DNA of 64,000 bases from Scleromatobacter humisilvae. Its GTDB lineage: Bacteria > Pseudomonadota > Gammaproteobacteria > Burkholderiales > Burkholderiaceae_C. The stretch's first letter is position 1. The number at the start of each line of letters is the position of its first letter. The DNA is taken from contig NZ_JAJLJH010000006.1 of the NCBI RefSeq assembly GCF_023231945.1, positions 1-64,000 of the forward strand, read 5' to 3'. Shown here in pieces: positions 26,340-35,111 of the stretch. Both the position numbers and the translations under genes were made by a program. The notes below the pieces were generated by a model that did no database searches, had not been told where the DNA came from, and was given only the letters and a program-made list of their open reading frames with translations.

Positions 26340-27140
26340 ATGACTTCCATCGCTCTCCCACCGCAGGCCGGCGTCGGCGACCTGCTGCGCGAATGGCGCC
26401 AGCGGCGCCGTCTCAGCCAGCTCGAGCTTGCCGGCGAGGCCGACATCTCGACGCGCCACCTGAGCTTCGTCGAGAACGGCCGCTCGGTGCCCAGCCGCGG
26501 CATGCTGATGCGCCTGGCGGAGCGCCTCGACATGCCGCTGCGCGCGCGCAACGAGATGCTGCACGCGGCCGGCTTCGCGGCGCTGTATTCCGAGCGCGCG
26601 CTGGACGCGCCGGAGATGTCGGTCGCTCGCCGCACGGTCGACGCGGTGCTGAACGCGCACGCGCCGTTCCCGGCGCTGGCGGTCGATCGGCACTGGACGC
26701 TCGTGGCCAGCAACGCGGCGATCGCGCCGCTGCTGGCGGGCGTCTCGCCCGCGCTCCTGCAAGGCGAGGTCAACGTGCTGCGCCTGAGCCTGCATCCCGA
26801 AGGCCTCGCGCCGCGCATCGACAACCTGGCCGAATGGCGCGCCCACCTGCTCGCGCGCCTGCAGCAGCAGATCGACCGCTCGGGCGACGCGCAGCTCGTC
26901 GCGCTGCATGCGGAGCTCGCCGCCTATCCGACGCGCGCAGCGGACACGCCCGCGCACGACTTCGGCGGCATCGCCGTGCCGCTGCGCCTGCGCGTGCCGG
27001 GGTTGGACGTGCCGCTGTCGTTGATCAGCACGACGACGGTGTTCGGCACGCCGGTGGACGTGACCCTGTCCGAGCTTGCGCTGGAGTGCTTCTATCCGGC
27101 CGACGATCGCACGCGGGAGGCGTTGCAGCGCGCTGCATGA
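26340..27140 (+). CDS. XRE family regulator with MmyB-like ligand-binding domain
   Basis: 266 residues. An N-terminal helix-turn-helix (RRLSQLELAGEADISTRHLSFVENG split over residues about 23-47) precedes an MmyB-type PAS-like domain (about 100-260) with FPALAVDRHWTLVASNAA and the family C-terminal pattern FGTPVDVTLSELALECFYPAD. The family usually controls a neighbouring enzyme operon in response to a small ligand, perhaps a fatty acid. It is divergent to the NTF2-like/hydrolase pair with a shared palindrome at 26286-26310. Confidence 0.9.
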   Translation: MTSIALPPQAGVGDLLREWRQRRRLSQLELAGEADISTRHLSFVENGRSVPSRGMLMRLAERLDMPLRARNEMLHAAGFAALYSERALDAPEMSVARRTVDAVLNAHAPFPALAVDRHWTLVASNAAIAPLLAGVSPALLQGEVNVLRLSLHPEGLAPRIDNLAEWRAHLLARLQQQIDRSGDAQLVALHAELAAYPTRAADTPAHDFGGIAVPLRLRVPGLDVPLSLISTTTVFGTPVDVTLSELALECFYPADDRTREALQRAA

Positions 27141-27235
27141 CAGGGCGGCGGTCGCGCGGACGTCAGGCCGGATGACGCTGCGGCGGTCGCAGCCCTGCCG
27201 CCGTCAGCGGGTACTGGCGCAGGCGGTCTGTTCGG

Positions 27236-27483
27236 TGCCTGCGGCGCATGGCGCTTCGCCGGGAGGCGCAGCGCGATGTGGGCGGCTGGCGCTCGGAGAT
27301 CTCGCGTCGTGGGGCGGGTGGGCGTTCCTGTTTCGCTCATGCGTCCGCGGTCGGCCGCAGGCCGTAGCCGACCGCGAACGCATGAGCGAGACGGCAAGCG
27401 CCGCCTCCCCGCGTCGCGCGGTCTCCGAACGCCACCTCGCCCCGCGCAACGCCACCCGGCGAGGCGCCCTGCGCCGCAGGCAT
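27236..27483. repeat. Large imperfect inverted repeat in a convergent intergenic gap
   Basis: The gap 27141-27536 holds no gene I can support. Its centre is an inverted repeat: 27330-27354 and 27368-27392 are 25-bp arms with two mismatches around a 13-bp loop. Weaker similarity continues outward, so each arm is about 115 bp (27236-27354 and 27368-27483), with both outer ends carrying tgcctgcggcgca or its complement. It lies between the convergent XRE and Bcr genes. No T-run follows either arm, so it is not a plain terminator; a dispersed hairpin repeat is likely. Confidence 0.72.
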
Positions 27484-27536
27484 CAAGGCATGGCTGCAGC
27501 CAAATCGGAGCGGCAATCTCGAAGGTGCTGCGCGCT

Positions 27537-28736
27537 TCAATGCGTCGGCGCGGCGTTGCGCTCGCTGCGCAGCGTGATCGCCGCCATCCCCCACGTCAGC
27601 ACCGCCGCACCCGCGACACCCGCCAGCATCGGCCGCGCGGTGCCGTCGACGACCAGGCCCATCAGCGCCATGAAGATCGCGCCGCCGACCATCTCCATCG
27701 TGCCCATCAACGCGGACGCGGCGCCGGCGATGGCGCCGTGGTGCTCGAGGGCCATCACCGTCGTCGACGGAATGACGAGGCCCAGGAAGCCGAAGCCGAT
27801 CATCAGCATGACGATCAGCGTGGCGAGGTGGTCGATGCCGGCGAGGTTGAGCGCCGAGCCGGCGCACATCGTCAGCGCGAAGCCGGCCACCGACACCGAC
27901 ACCACGCGCTTGAGACCGTAGCGATGGCCCAGCCGGCCCGCGAGCTGCGACGCGCCGATGAAGGACGCGGCGTTGACGGAGAACGCCAGGCCGTACTGGC
28001 GCGGCGTCAGCCCGTAGTGGTTGATCAGCACGAACGACGAGTTCGACAGGTAGATGAAGAACGAGGCGACGCCCAGCGAGACGACGCCGGCCAGGCCGAG
28101 GAAGTGCGGGTCGCGCAGCAGCGTCGCGAAGGCGCGGCCGGTGCTGGCGAAGCCGCTGGCGGCGCGCTCGGCGGCCGGGCGCGTTTCCTCCAGCGCGAAG
28201 CGGGCCAGCGCGAGGCCCAGCACGCCGAGCGTGCCCACCACCGCGAAGATCGCGGGCCAGCCGCCGGCGTCGATGACGACGCTGCCCATCACGGGCGCGA
28301 GGATGGGGCTGACGCTGAACACGAGCATCAGCAGCGACATCAGGCGCGCGGCCTCGGCGCCGGTGTGCAGGTCGCGCACGACGGCCAGCGTGATGACGTT
28401 GGGCGCGCCGCCGCCCAGGCCCTGCACGAAGCGGAACGCGATCAGCCAGCCGATGCTGGGCGAGAACGCGCAGCCCACGCTGCCGGCGATGAACAGGACG
28501 ATGCCGACGTATAGCGGCGTCTTGCGGCCGAACATGTCCGAGGCCGGGCCATACAGCAACTGGCTCAGCGCGAAGGCCAGGAAGAACGTCATCAGGCTCA
28601 GCTGCACCTGGTGCACGTCGGCATGCAGCGCGCGGCCGATGGCGGGCAGCGCGGGCAGGTACATGTCGATCGCGAACGGGCCGATGGCCGACAGCAGGCC
28701 CAGCACGAGGGCCAGGCGCAGGAAGTTGTGTTTCAT
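27537..28736 (-). CDS. Bcr/CflA family multidrug efflux MFS transporter
   Basis: 399 residues with twelve hydrophobic helices. The opening GPFAIDMYLPALPAIGRALHA and the loop SDMFGRKTPLYVG are typical of the Bcr/CflA drug:H+ antiporter group (14-type/12-TM DHA1), located in the inner membrane. The ATG at 28736 was preferred over an upstream TTG at 28757, though neither has a strong ribosome binding site. It is divergent from the LRR-kinase gene (65-base gap). Confidence 0.9.
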   Translation of the reverse strand: MKHNFLRLALVLGLLSAIGPFAIDMYLPALPAIGRALHADVHQVQLSLMTFFLAFALSQLLYGPASDMFGRKTPLYVGIVLFIAGSVGCAFSPSIGWLIAFRFVQGLGGGAPNVITLAVVRDLHTGAEAARLMSLLMLVFSVSPILAPVMGSVVIDAGGWPAIFAVVGTLGVLGLALARFALEETRPAAERAASGFASTGRAFATLLRDPHFLGLAGVVSLGVASFFIYLSNSSFVLINHYGLTPRQYGLAFSVNAASFIGASQLAGRLGHRYGLKRVVSVSVAGFALTMCAGSALNLAGIDHLATLIVMLMIGFGFLGLVIPSTTVMALEHHGAIAGAASALMGTMEMVGGAIFMALMGLVVDGTARPMLAGVAGAAVLTWGMAAITLRSERNAAPTH

Positions 28737-28801
28737 GGGAGGCGGCGTGCCGCGCAAAGCGAGCCGCGAAGTATAGGGAGCCCGGTGACAATGCCGTCCT
28801 G

Positions 28802-30061
28802 ATGACCGCCAACCTGACCACGCTCGCCGACCTGCGCGCCGGCCGCCTCGCGGGTGCCACGCACCTCGACCTCCGGCACGGCGGCCTCGACGAATTCCCG
28901 CGCGAGATCTTCGCGCTGGCCGACACGCTGACGATGCTGGATCTTTCGAGCAACCGCCTGCGGGCGCTGCCCGACGACCTGCCGCGGCTGCACGCGCTGC
29001 GCACGCTGTTCTGCTCGAACAACCGCTTCGAGACGCTGCCGGCGTCTCTCGGCGCGTGTCCCGCGCTCGACCTCGTCGGCTTCAAGGCCAACGCGATCGC
29101 GCACGTGCCGGCATCGTCGTTGTCGCCGCGGCTGCGCTGGCTGATCCTGAGCGACAACCGCGTCGAGGCGATGCCCGGGACGCTGGGCGCGTGCCGCGGC
29201 CTGCGCAAGCTCGCGCTGGCCGGCAACCGGCTGACGGCGCTGCCGGTGGGCATCGCCAACTGCGAGGCGCTGGAGCTGATCCGCCTGTCGGCCAACGCGT
29301 TCGCCCGCATCGAGGACGCCTTGCCCGACGGCCTGCTCGCGCTCCCGCGCCTGAGCTGGCTCGCGGTTGCGGGCAATCCGTTCAACGTCGACCAGGAGAC
29401 ACGCGCGCTCGCGGCAACGCCCATCGCGCGGATCGACTGGAGCGAGCTGCAGCTCGGCGAGCTGCTAGGCGAGGGCGCGTCGGGCCACATCTGGTCGGCG
29501 CGCTGGCGTCCCGCGCAGGGCGAGGACCGGCTCGTGGCCGTCAAGCTGTTCAAGGGCGCGATGACCAGCGACGGCCTGCCGGGCAGCGAGATGGCCGCGT
29601 GCATCGCGGCCGACGTGCACGCGCACGTGATCGGCGTCGAGGGCCGCATCGCCGGCCATCCGCAGGACGCACAAGGCCTCGTGATGGGCCTGATCCCGCC
29701 GCGCTACCGCAGCCTCGCCGGCCCGCCGAGCCTGGCGAGCTGCACGCGCGACGTCTACGCACCCGGGCTGCGCTTCACGGGAGCGCACGCGCGCTCGATC
29801 GCGCGCGGCGCGCGGGACGCGCTCGTGCACCTGCACGCGCAGGGGCTGATGCACGGCGACTTCTACGCGCACAACCTGCTGGTCGACGACGACGCCCACG
29901 CGCTGCTGGGCGACTTCGGCGCCGCGTCCTTCCTGCCCGAGGACGACGATGCGCGCGCCGAGGCGTTGAGGCGCATCGATCGCCGCTCGCTCGGCGTGCT
30001 GGTCGACGAGCTCGCGCAGCGTTGCGACGATCCGGGCGCGCTGGCCGACCTGCGCCCCTAG
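28802..30061 (+). CDS. Leucine-rich-repeat protein kinase
   Basis: 419 residues. Residues about 18-195 are seven to eight 23-residue leucine-rich repeats (for example LTMLDLSSNRLRALPDDL). Residues about 216-419 are a compact protein kinase: glycine loop LGEGASGHIW (222-231), lysine in VAVKLFKG, catalytic loop HGDFYAHN (351-358) and DFG (371-373). The loop has Gly where eukaryotic-like kinases have Arg (HRD), and the C-lobe is short. No membrane segment or signal peptide is visible, so it is probably cytoplasmic. Targets are unknown. The penicillin-acylase-like gene follows after 45 bases. Confidence 0.88.
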   Translation: MTANLTTLADLRAGRLAGATHLDLRHGGLDEFPREIFALADTLTMLDLSSNRLRALPDDLPRLHALRTLFCSNNRFETLPASLGACPALDLVGFKANAIAHVPASSLSPRLRWLILSDNRVEAMPGTLGACRGLRKLALAGNRLTALPVGIANCEALELIRLSANAFARIEDALPDGLLALPRLSWLAVAGNPFNVDQETRALAATPIARIDWSELQLGELLGEGASGHIWSARWRPAQGEDRLVAVKLFKGAMTSDGLPGSEMAACIAADVHAHVIGVEGRIAGHPQDAQGLVMGLIPPRYRSLAGPPSLASCTRDVYAPGLRFTGAHARSIARGARDALVHLHAQGLMHGDFYAHNLLVDDDAHALLGDFGAASFLPEDDDARAEALRRIDRRSLGVLVDELAQRCDDPGALADLRP

Positions 30062-30106
30062 AATCGCCGGCACGCACCGCGTCGAGTGCGTCAACAGGGA
30101 GACCGG

Positions 30107-32536
30107 ATGCCGCGCTTGCGCTCGATGGGACGCCTGATCGCCTGGATCGTGCTGGCGATCCTCGCGCTCGCCGCGCTGCTGGCGGCCGCCGCGCTGTGGC
30201 AGGTGCATCGCAGCGTGCCGATGCTCGATGGCCAGGCGCACGTGGCGGGACTGCAGTCAGCCGTGACGATCGCGCGCGACGAGCGCGGCACCGCGGTCGT
30301 CAAGGGCGCGAACCGGCTCGACGTCGCACGCGGCCTCGGCTTCGTGCATGCGCAGGAGCGCTTCTTCGAGATGGACCTCACGCGCCGTTCGGCCGCGGGC
30401 GAGCTGTCGGCGCTGTTCGGGCCGGTGGCCCTCGAGCACGACAAGCAGCGCCGCCTGCATCGCCTGCGCGCGATGCTGGCCGCGCGGCTTTCGACGATGG
30501 ATTCCGGCGAGCGAGCGCTGCTGCAGGCCTACGCCGATGGCGTCAACGCGGGCCTGGCGCAACTGGGCGCGAAGCCATGGCAATACCTGTTGCTGCGTGC
30601 CGAGCCGCAGCCCTGGCAACCGGTCGACTCGCTGCTGGTGATCGGCGAGATGTTCTGGATGCTGCAAGGCAACAGCGTCGATGAAGGTCTTGAGCGTGCC
30701 CAGTTGCGCGAGTGCATCGGCGGCGAGATGTTCGACTGGCTGGAGCCGCGCGGCGGCCACTGGGATGCGGCGCTCGATGGCTCCGTGCTGACGCCGGGCG
30801 CCGTGCCGGGCCCCGACATCATGGATCTGCGCCGCACACCCGCGACGCCGGTGCCCGCGAAGGACTCGCCCGTCGCGCGCAGCGACGCGCCCGCGTTCCT
30901 GGACGACGTCGGAGCGCTCGATCGCCACGAGCCCATGACAGGCAGCAACAACTGGGCCGTCGGCGGCACGCGCAGCGTGAGCGGCGACGCGATGCTCGCC
31001 AACGACATGCACCTGGGCCTGGGCGTGCCGGCGATCTGGTTTCGCGCGCAGTTCGAGATCGGCGGCGACGCGCCGATCCGTGCCGAGGGCGTGACGCTGC
31101 CCGGCGTGCCGGCGATGGTGGCGGGCTCGAACGGTCACGTGGCCTGGGGCTTCACCAATTCATATGGCCAGTGGTTCGACTGGGTCAAGGTGCCCGAGCG
31201 CCCGGATCCCGCGCAACTGACGCACCTGACCGAGACCATCGCCGTCAAGGGCGCTGCCGACGTCAAGCTGGACGTCGTTCAATTCGGCGGCCTGCCGGTG
31301 GTCGCGAAGCAGGGCGCCCAGTCGTATGCGCTGCATTGGGTGGCGGACTTCGGCGATGCGTACGGCTTGGCGCTGGACGACATGCTGAAGGCCGGCGACG
31401 TGAGATCCGCGCTGAGCGTCGCGGCGGCGTCCGGCATTCCCGAGCAGAACCTGCTCGTCGCGGACACCCACGGAGCCATTGCCTGGACCATCGCCGGGGC
31501 GCGCCTGAACACGCAGACGCCGACGTCGGCGAACTTCGGGCGCTTCGTCGATGCGGCCGCGCTCGGGCAATTGCATCGTCCGCAATTGACGCCGCCCGGC
31601 GCCGCCGTGCTGCCGATCGACGACGCGCCCGCCAACGACCAGTTGTGGACCGCGAACGCTCGAACCTACGAGCCGGAGGCGACGTCGCCGCCCGCGTTCG
31701 ACACGACCATCGGCGACGGCGGCTACGACCTCGGCGCCCGCGCGCAGCAGATCCGCGACCGCCTGAAGGCGACGCCGCGGTTCGACGAGACGACGCTCGG
31801 CGCGATCCACTTCGACGACGAGGCGCTGTTCCTGCGCCCTTGGGCCGGCCGCATCGTGGCGATTGCCGCGAGCCCGACGTCGCGTCCCGAGATCACGAAG
31901 CTGCTCAACGACTGGAACGGCCGCGCCGATGCCGACCAGGCCGGCTATCGGCTCGTCAGCGAGGTGCGCAAGCGCGTGCTGGACGCGCTGTGGGCGGCCT
32001 GGAGCCAGCCGCTGGTCAAGGCCGGCCAATGTCCCGCACGCAAGTACGACTGGCACGCGCGCTTCGAATACGCGGCCGAGGAGGCGCTCGACAAGCAGCC
32101 CGCGCACCTGCTGCCGCGCGGCTTCGCGAGCTGGGACGCGTTCCTGCTCGCGCAGATCGACGCGACCGTGGCCGACATGACGCGCAGCGGCGCGCGTCCG
32201 CTCGCGCAGGCGACCTGGGGCGAGGCCAACCGCAGCCACGTCGGCCACGTGCTGTCGCGCGCGCTGCCGGTGCTGTCGCGCGTGCTGGACATGCCGTCGC
32301 TGCCGCAGTCGGGCGACCGCAACATGCCGCACGTGGCGGCGCCGGCGTTCGGGCAGTCGGAGCGTCTGGTCGTCGCGCCGGGCCACGAGGAGCGCGCGAC
32401 GTTGAGCATGCCGGGCGGCCAGAGCGGCCATCCGATGTCGCCCTACTACGGCGCCGGCCACGCCGACTGGGTGGCCGGCCGGGCAACGCCACTGTTGGCC
32501 GGGCCGCCGCAGCATGTGTTGACTTTGTCACCCTGA
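30107..32536 (+). CDS. Penicillin acylase family protein (Ntn hydrolase)
   Basis: 809 residues. A hydrophobic segment at about residues 9-31 is a signal peptide or anchor, so it works in the periplasm. The nucleophile is Ser280 in GSNNWAVGG, where autocatalytic cleavage separates alpha and beta chains; the preceding residues form the spacer peptide. The N-terminal DERGTAVVKGANRLDVARGLGFVHAQERFFEMD is typical. Family members deacylate beta-lactams or N-acyl-homoserine lactones. ATG at 30107 follows cagggaga. It follows the LRR-kinase gene and may share its transcript. Confidence 0.92.
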   Translation: MPRLRSMGRLIAWIVLAILALAALLAAAALWQVHRSVPMLDGQAHVAGLQSAVTIARDERGTAVVKGANRLDVARGLGFVHAQERFFEMDLTRRSAAGELSALFGPVALEHDKQRRLHRLRAMLAARLSTMDSGERALLQAYADGVNAGLAQLGAKPWQYLLLRAEPQPWQPVDSLLVIGEMFWMLQGNSVDEGLERAQLRECIGGEMFDWLEPRGGHWDAALDGSVLTPGAVPGPDIMDLRRTPATPVPAKDSPVARSDAPAFLDDVGALDRHEPMTGSNNWAVGGTRSVSGDAMLANDMHLGLGVPAIWFRAQFEIGGDAPIRAEGVTLPGVPAMVAGSNGHVAWGFTNSYGQWFDWVKVPERPDPAQLTHLTETIAVKGAADVKLDVVQFGGLPVVAKQGAQSYALHWVADFGDAYGLALDDMLKAGDVRSALSVAAASGIPEQNLLVADTHGAIAWTIAGARLNTQTPTSANFGRFVDAAALGQLHRPQLTPPGAAVLPIDDAPANDQLWTANARTYEPEATSPPAFDTTIGDGGYDLGARAQQIRDRLKATPRFDETTLGAIHFDDEALFLRPWAGRIVAIAASPTSRPEITKLLNDWNGRADADQAGYRLVSEVRKRVLDALWAAWSQPLVKAGQCPARKYDWHARFEYAAEEALDKQPAHLLPRGFASWDAFLLAQIDATVADMTRSGARPLAQATWGEANRSHVGHVLSRALPVLSRVLDMPSLPQSGDRNMPHVAAPAFGQSERLVVAPGHEERATLSMPGGQSGHPMSPYYGAGHADWVAGRATPLLAGPPQHVLTLSP

Positions 32537-32648
32537 GCACGCGCGCTTCGGGGCAAACCCGCGGCGCGCAGGGTCAAGTTCGGCGGGATGGGGCCGATAC
32601 CTCCGGGAATCCCCCGCCTTCGCGGGCGGCCAGCCCCGAGAACCTTCC

Positions 32649-35108
32649 GTGCCCGCTTCGAAACCCGCAACGACGTCCGCGAAGAACAGCGTCCTGCCAC
32701 AGGCCGAGTGGGCGACCTGGGGCCGCCTGGTCCAGGTCTACCAGGGCCGGGACACGGAGTCCGCCGAGATCCGCGCGCGCCTGGTGCAGTGGGTGACCTT
32801 CGTGTCGCCGTGGCTGATGGTGCTCAACATCATCAGCGCGGTGTCGCTCGCGCTGACGCTGCCGGTTCCCGTGGCGCCCTGGCTGCGCTGGTCGTGGTGC
32901 GGGCTCGTCTGCACGATGTGCGCGCTGGGCCTGGTCGGCTGGCTGCGCCATCGCCACAAGACGCCCACCCGCGTCAGCCCGCGGCTGGTGCGCAAGGCCA
33001 CGATCCACGCCGGCGCGCTCGGCGTGCTGTGGGCGACGCTGCCGTGGGCGGTGTTCCCCGACGGCTCGCCGCTGGCGCAGGTGCTGATCGCCGGCGTGAT
33101 GACGGGCATGGTCGCCGGCGGCGGCTTCGTGCTGACACCGCTTGCGCCCGCCGCGATCGCCTACACCGTCGTCATCGGCATCTCGACCAGCGTCGCGGCC
33201 GCCCGCATTCACGACCCCATTGCGGCGCTGCTGTCGGCGCTGATGGCCGGCTACACCGTCGTGAGCGTCGCCGCGGTGCTCCTGGGCGCGCGCCGCTCGG
33301 CGGGCGCTTTGCGCGCGGAGCGCGAGGCCGAGCGGCAGGGCCAGCTCGTCGCGCTCCTGCTGAAGGACTTCGAATCGCAGTCCGCCGACGTCATGTGGGA
33401 GACGGATGCCACCGGCCGCCTCGTGCGCATCACGCCCAAGCTGACGGCGCTGATGCGCCTCGACGAGGCCTCCAGCAGGCGTTCGCTGCTGGGCTGGTTC
33501 GAGCAGCAGGCCGCCGGCGCCGAGGCGCGCGACGCCGTCGCGCAGCTGCGCCAGGCCTTCGCCACGGGCCAGGCGTTCCGCCAGCGCGGCGTCCCGGTGG
33601 TCGTCGCCGGCTCGGCGCGACGCTGGTCGATCACCGCGCGTCCGCTGGTCGACGAGTCCGGCCAGGACCAGGGCTGGCGCGGCGTCATCACCGACATCAC
33701 GCTGGAGCACGACGCGCAGTCGCGCATGCAGCAGCTGGCGCTGGTGGACTCGCTGACCGGCCTGGCCAACCGCACGCAGCTGCGCGACAAGCTGCAGCTC
33801 AAGCTCGCGTCGGCCGCGAGCAAGCCGGCCGCGCTGCTGTGCCTGAACATGGATCACTTCAAGCGCGTCAACGACATGTTCGGCCACGCGGCCGGCGACG
33901 TCGTGCTGCGCGAGACCGCGCGCCGGCTGCGCAAGCTGGTGCGGGCATCCGACGTCGTGGCGCGCGCCGGCGGCGACGAGTTCGCCGTGCTGCTGGACGA
34001 CATCGCGAGCGAGGAGGACGCGCTGCGCTTCGGCCAGCGTGTGGTCGCCGAACTCGATCGCGGCTTCGCGAGCGACGCCGGCATCATCAACAGCGGGGCG
34101 AGCGTCGGCGTGGTGGCGATCCCTGCGCACGGCACCACGGTCGACGAGCTGCTCGCCAACGCGGACCTGGCGCTGGGCACCGCCAAGACCGGGGGCCGCG
34201 CGCGCGCCGAGATGTTCCGGCCCGACATGGGCGAGCGGCTGCGCCTGCGCATGACGATGGAGCGCGACCTGCGCCTGGCGGTGTCGCGCAAGGAGCTGCG
34301 CCTGCACTGGCAGCCGCAGGTCGACACCGCCGAATGGCGCATCAGCGGCTGCGAGGCGCTGCTGCGCTGGCAGCACGGCGAGCTGGGCCTGGTGCCGCCG
34401 ATGAACTTCATTCCGATGGCCGAGGAGACCGGCCTGATCGTCGAGCTTGGCGCGTGGGTGCTGGACGAGGCCTGCCGCGTCGGCGCGCAGAAACTGCCGG
34501 GCCTGATGGTGGCGGTCAACGTGTCGCCGATCCAGGTGGTGCGCGACGACTTCGTCAACGTCGTGCGCAAGGCGCTGGCCGCCAGCGGCCTGCCGGCGCA
34601 GCGGCTCGAGATCGAGATCACCGAGTCGCTGTTCATCGACGCCTCGCCGAAGGCGCTGAAGAACCTCGAGACGCTGCGCCAGATGGGCGTGCGCGTCGCG
34701 CTCGACGACTTCGGCACCGGCTACTCGTCGCTCGCCTACCTGCGCCAGTTCCCGTTCGACACGCTCAAGATCGACCGCGCGTTCGTGCGCGAGCTGGTCA
34801 CGCAGCACGACGCGCGCGCCATCGTGCGCAGCATCGTCGACCTGGCCAGCGCGCTGGGCATGAGCACCGTGGCCGAGGGCGTCGAGGAGCCCGCGCAGTA
34901 CGAGCTGCTGCGGCGCGCGGGCTGCGCCGGCGTGCAGGGCTTCCTGATCGCGCGGCCGATGCTGATCGACCAGGTCGTCGAGATGATCGAGAGCTGGGCG
35001 ATGCAGCGCGCGCCGAAGTCGGACTCCGTGCCCGACTCGATCTTCGCCCCGCTGGACGACACCGTGCCGGGCGAGCTGCGCTCGATCGACGGCGGCGTGA
35101 TCCACTGA
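32649..35108 (+). CDS. GGDEF/EAL protein with membrane sensor and PAS domain
   Basis: 819 residues. Hydrophobic helices at about 45-215 form a membrane sensor region; a PAS-like domain follows at about 235-355. The diguanylate cyclase domain has DSLTGLANR and an intact GGDEF motif (441-445). The phosphodiesterase domain has EALLRW (EAL at 569-571), DDFGTGYSS and the C-terminal EGVE. Both active sites look complete, so it could make or degrade c-di-GMP. The start is GTG at 32649 with gaga upstream. It ends three bases from the convergent galactosidase-like gene. Confidence 0.92.
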   Translation: MPASKPATTSAKNSVLPQAEWATWGRLVQVYQGRDTESAEIRARLVQWVTFVSPWLMVLNIISAVSLALTLPVPVAPWLRWSWCGLVCTMCALGLVGWLRHRHKTPTRVSPRLVRKATIHAGALGVLWATLPWAVFPDGSPLAQVLIAGVMTGMVAGGGFVLTPLAPAAIAYTVVIGISTSVAAARIHDPIAALLSALMAGYTVVSVAAVLLGARRSAGALRAEREAERQGQLVALLLKDFESQSADVMWETDATGRLVRITPKLTALMRLDEASSRRSLLGWFEQQAAGAEARDAVAQLRQAFATGQAFRQRGVPVVVAGSARRWSITARPLVDESGQDQGWRGVITDITLEHDAQSRMQQLALVDSLTGLANRTQLRDKLQLKLASAASKPAALLCLNMDHFKRVNDMFGHAAGDVVLRETARRLRKLVRASDVVARAGGDEFAVLLDDIASEEDALRFGQRVVAELDRGFASDAGIINSGASVGVVAIPAHGTTVDELLANADLALGTAKTGGRARAEMFRPDMGERLRLRMTMERDLRLAVSRKELRLHWQPQVDTAEWRISGCEALLRWQHGELGLVPPMNFIPMAEETGLIVELGAWVLDEACRVGAQKLPGLMVAVNVSPIQVVRDDFVNVVRKALAASGLPAQRLEIEITESLFIDASPKALKNLETLRQMGVRVALDDFGTGYSSLAYLRQFPFDTLKIDRAFVRELVTQHDARAIVRSIVDLASALGMSTVAEGVEEPAQYELLRRAGCAGVQGFLIARPMLIDQVVEMIESWAMQRAPKSDSVPDSIFAPLDDTVPGELRSIDGGVIH

Positions 35109-35111
35109 CGA

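Noticed and set aside
27204-27455. Short open frames within the inverted repeat
   Set aside because: Arg-rich frames exist on both strands because of symmetry; no start signals and no family likeness.
32537-32648. c-di-GMP riboswitch before the GGDEF-EAL gene
   Set aside because: No conserved GEMM-type bases; only a short cccgc/gcggg hairpin.
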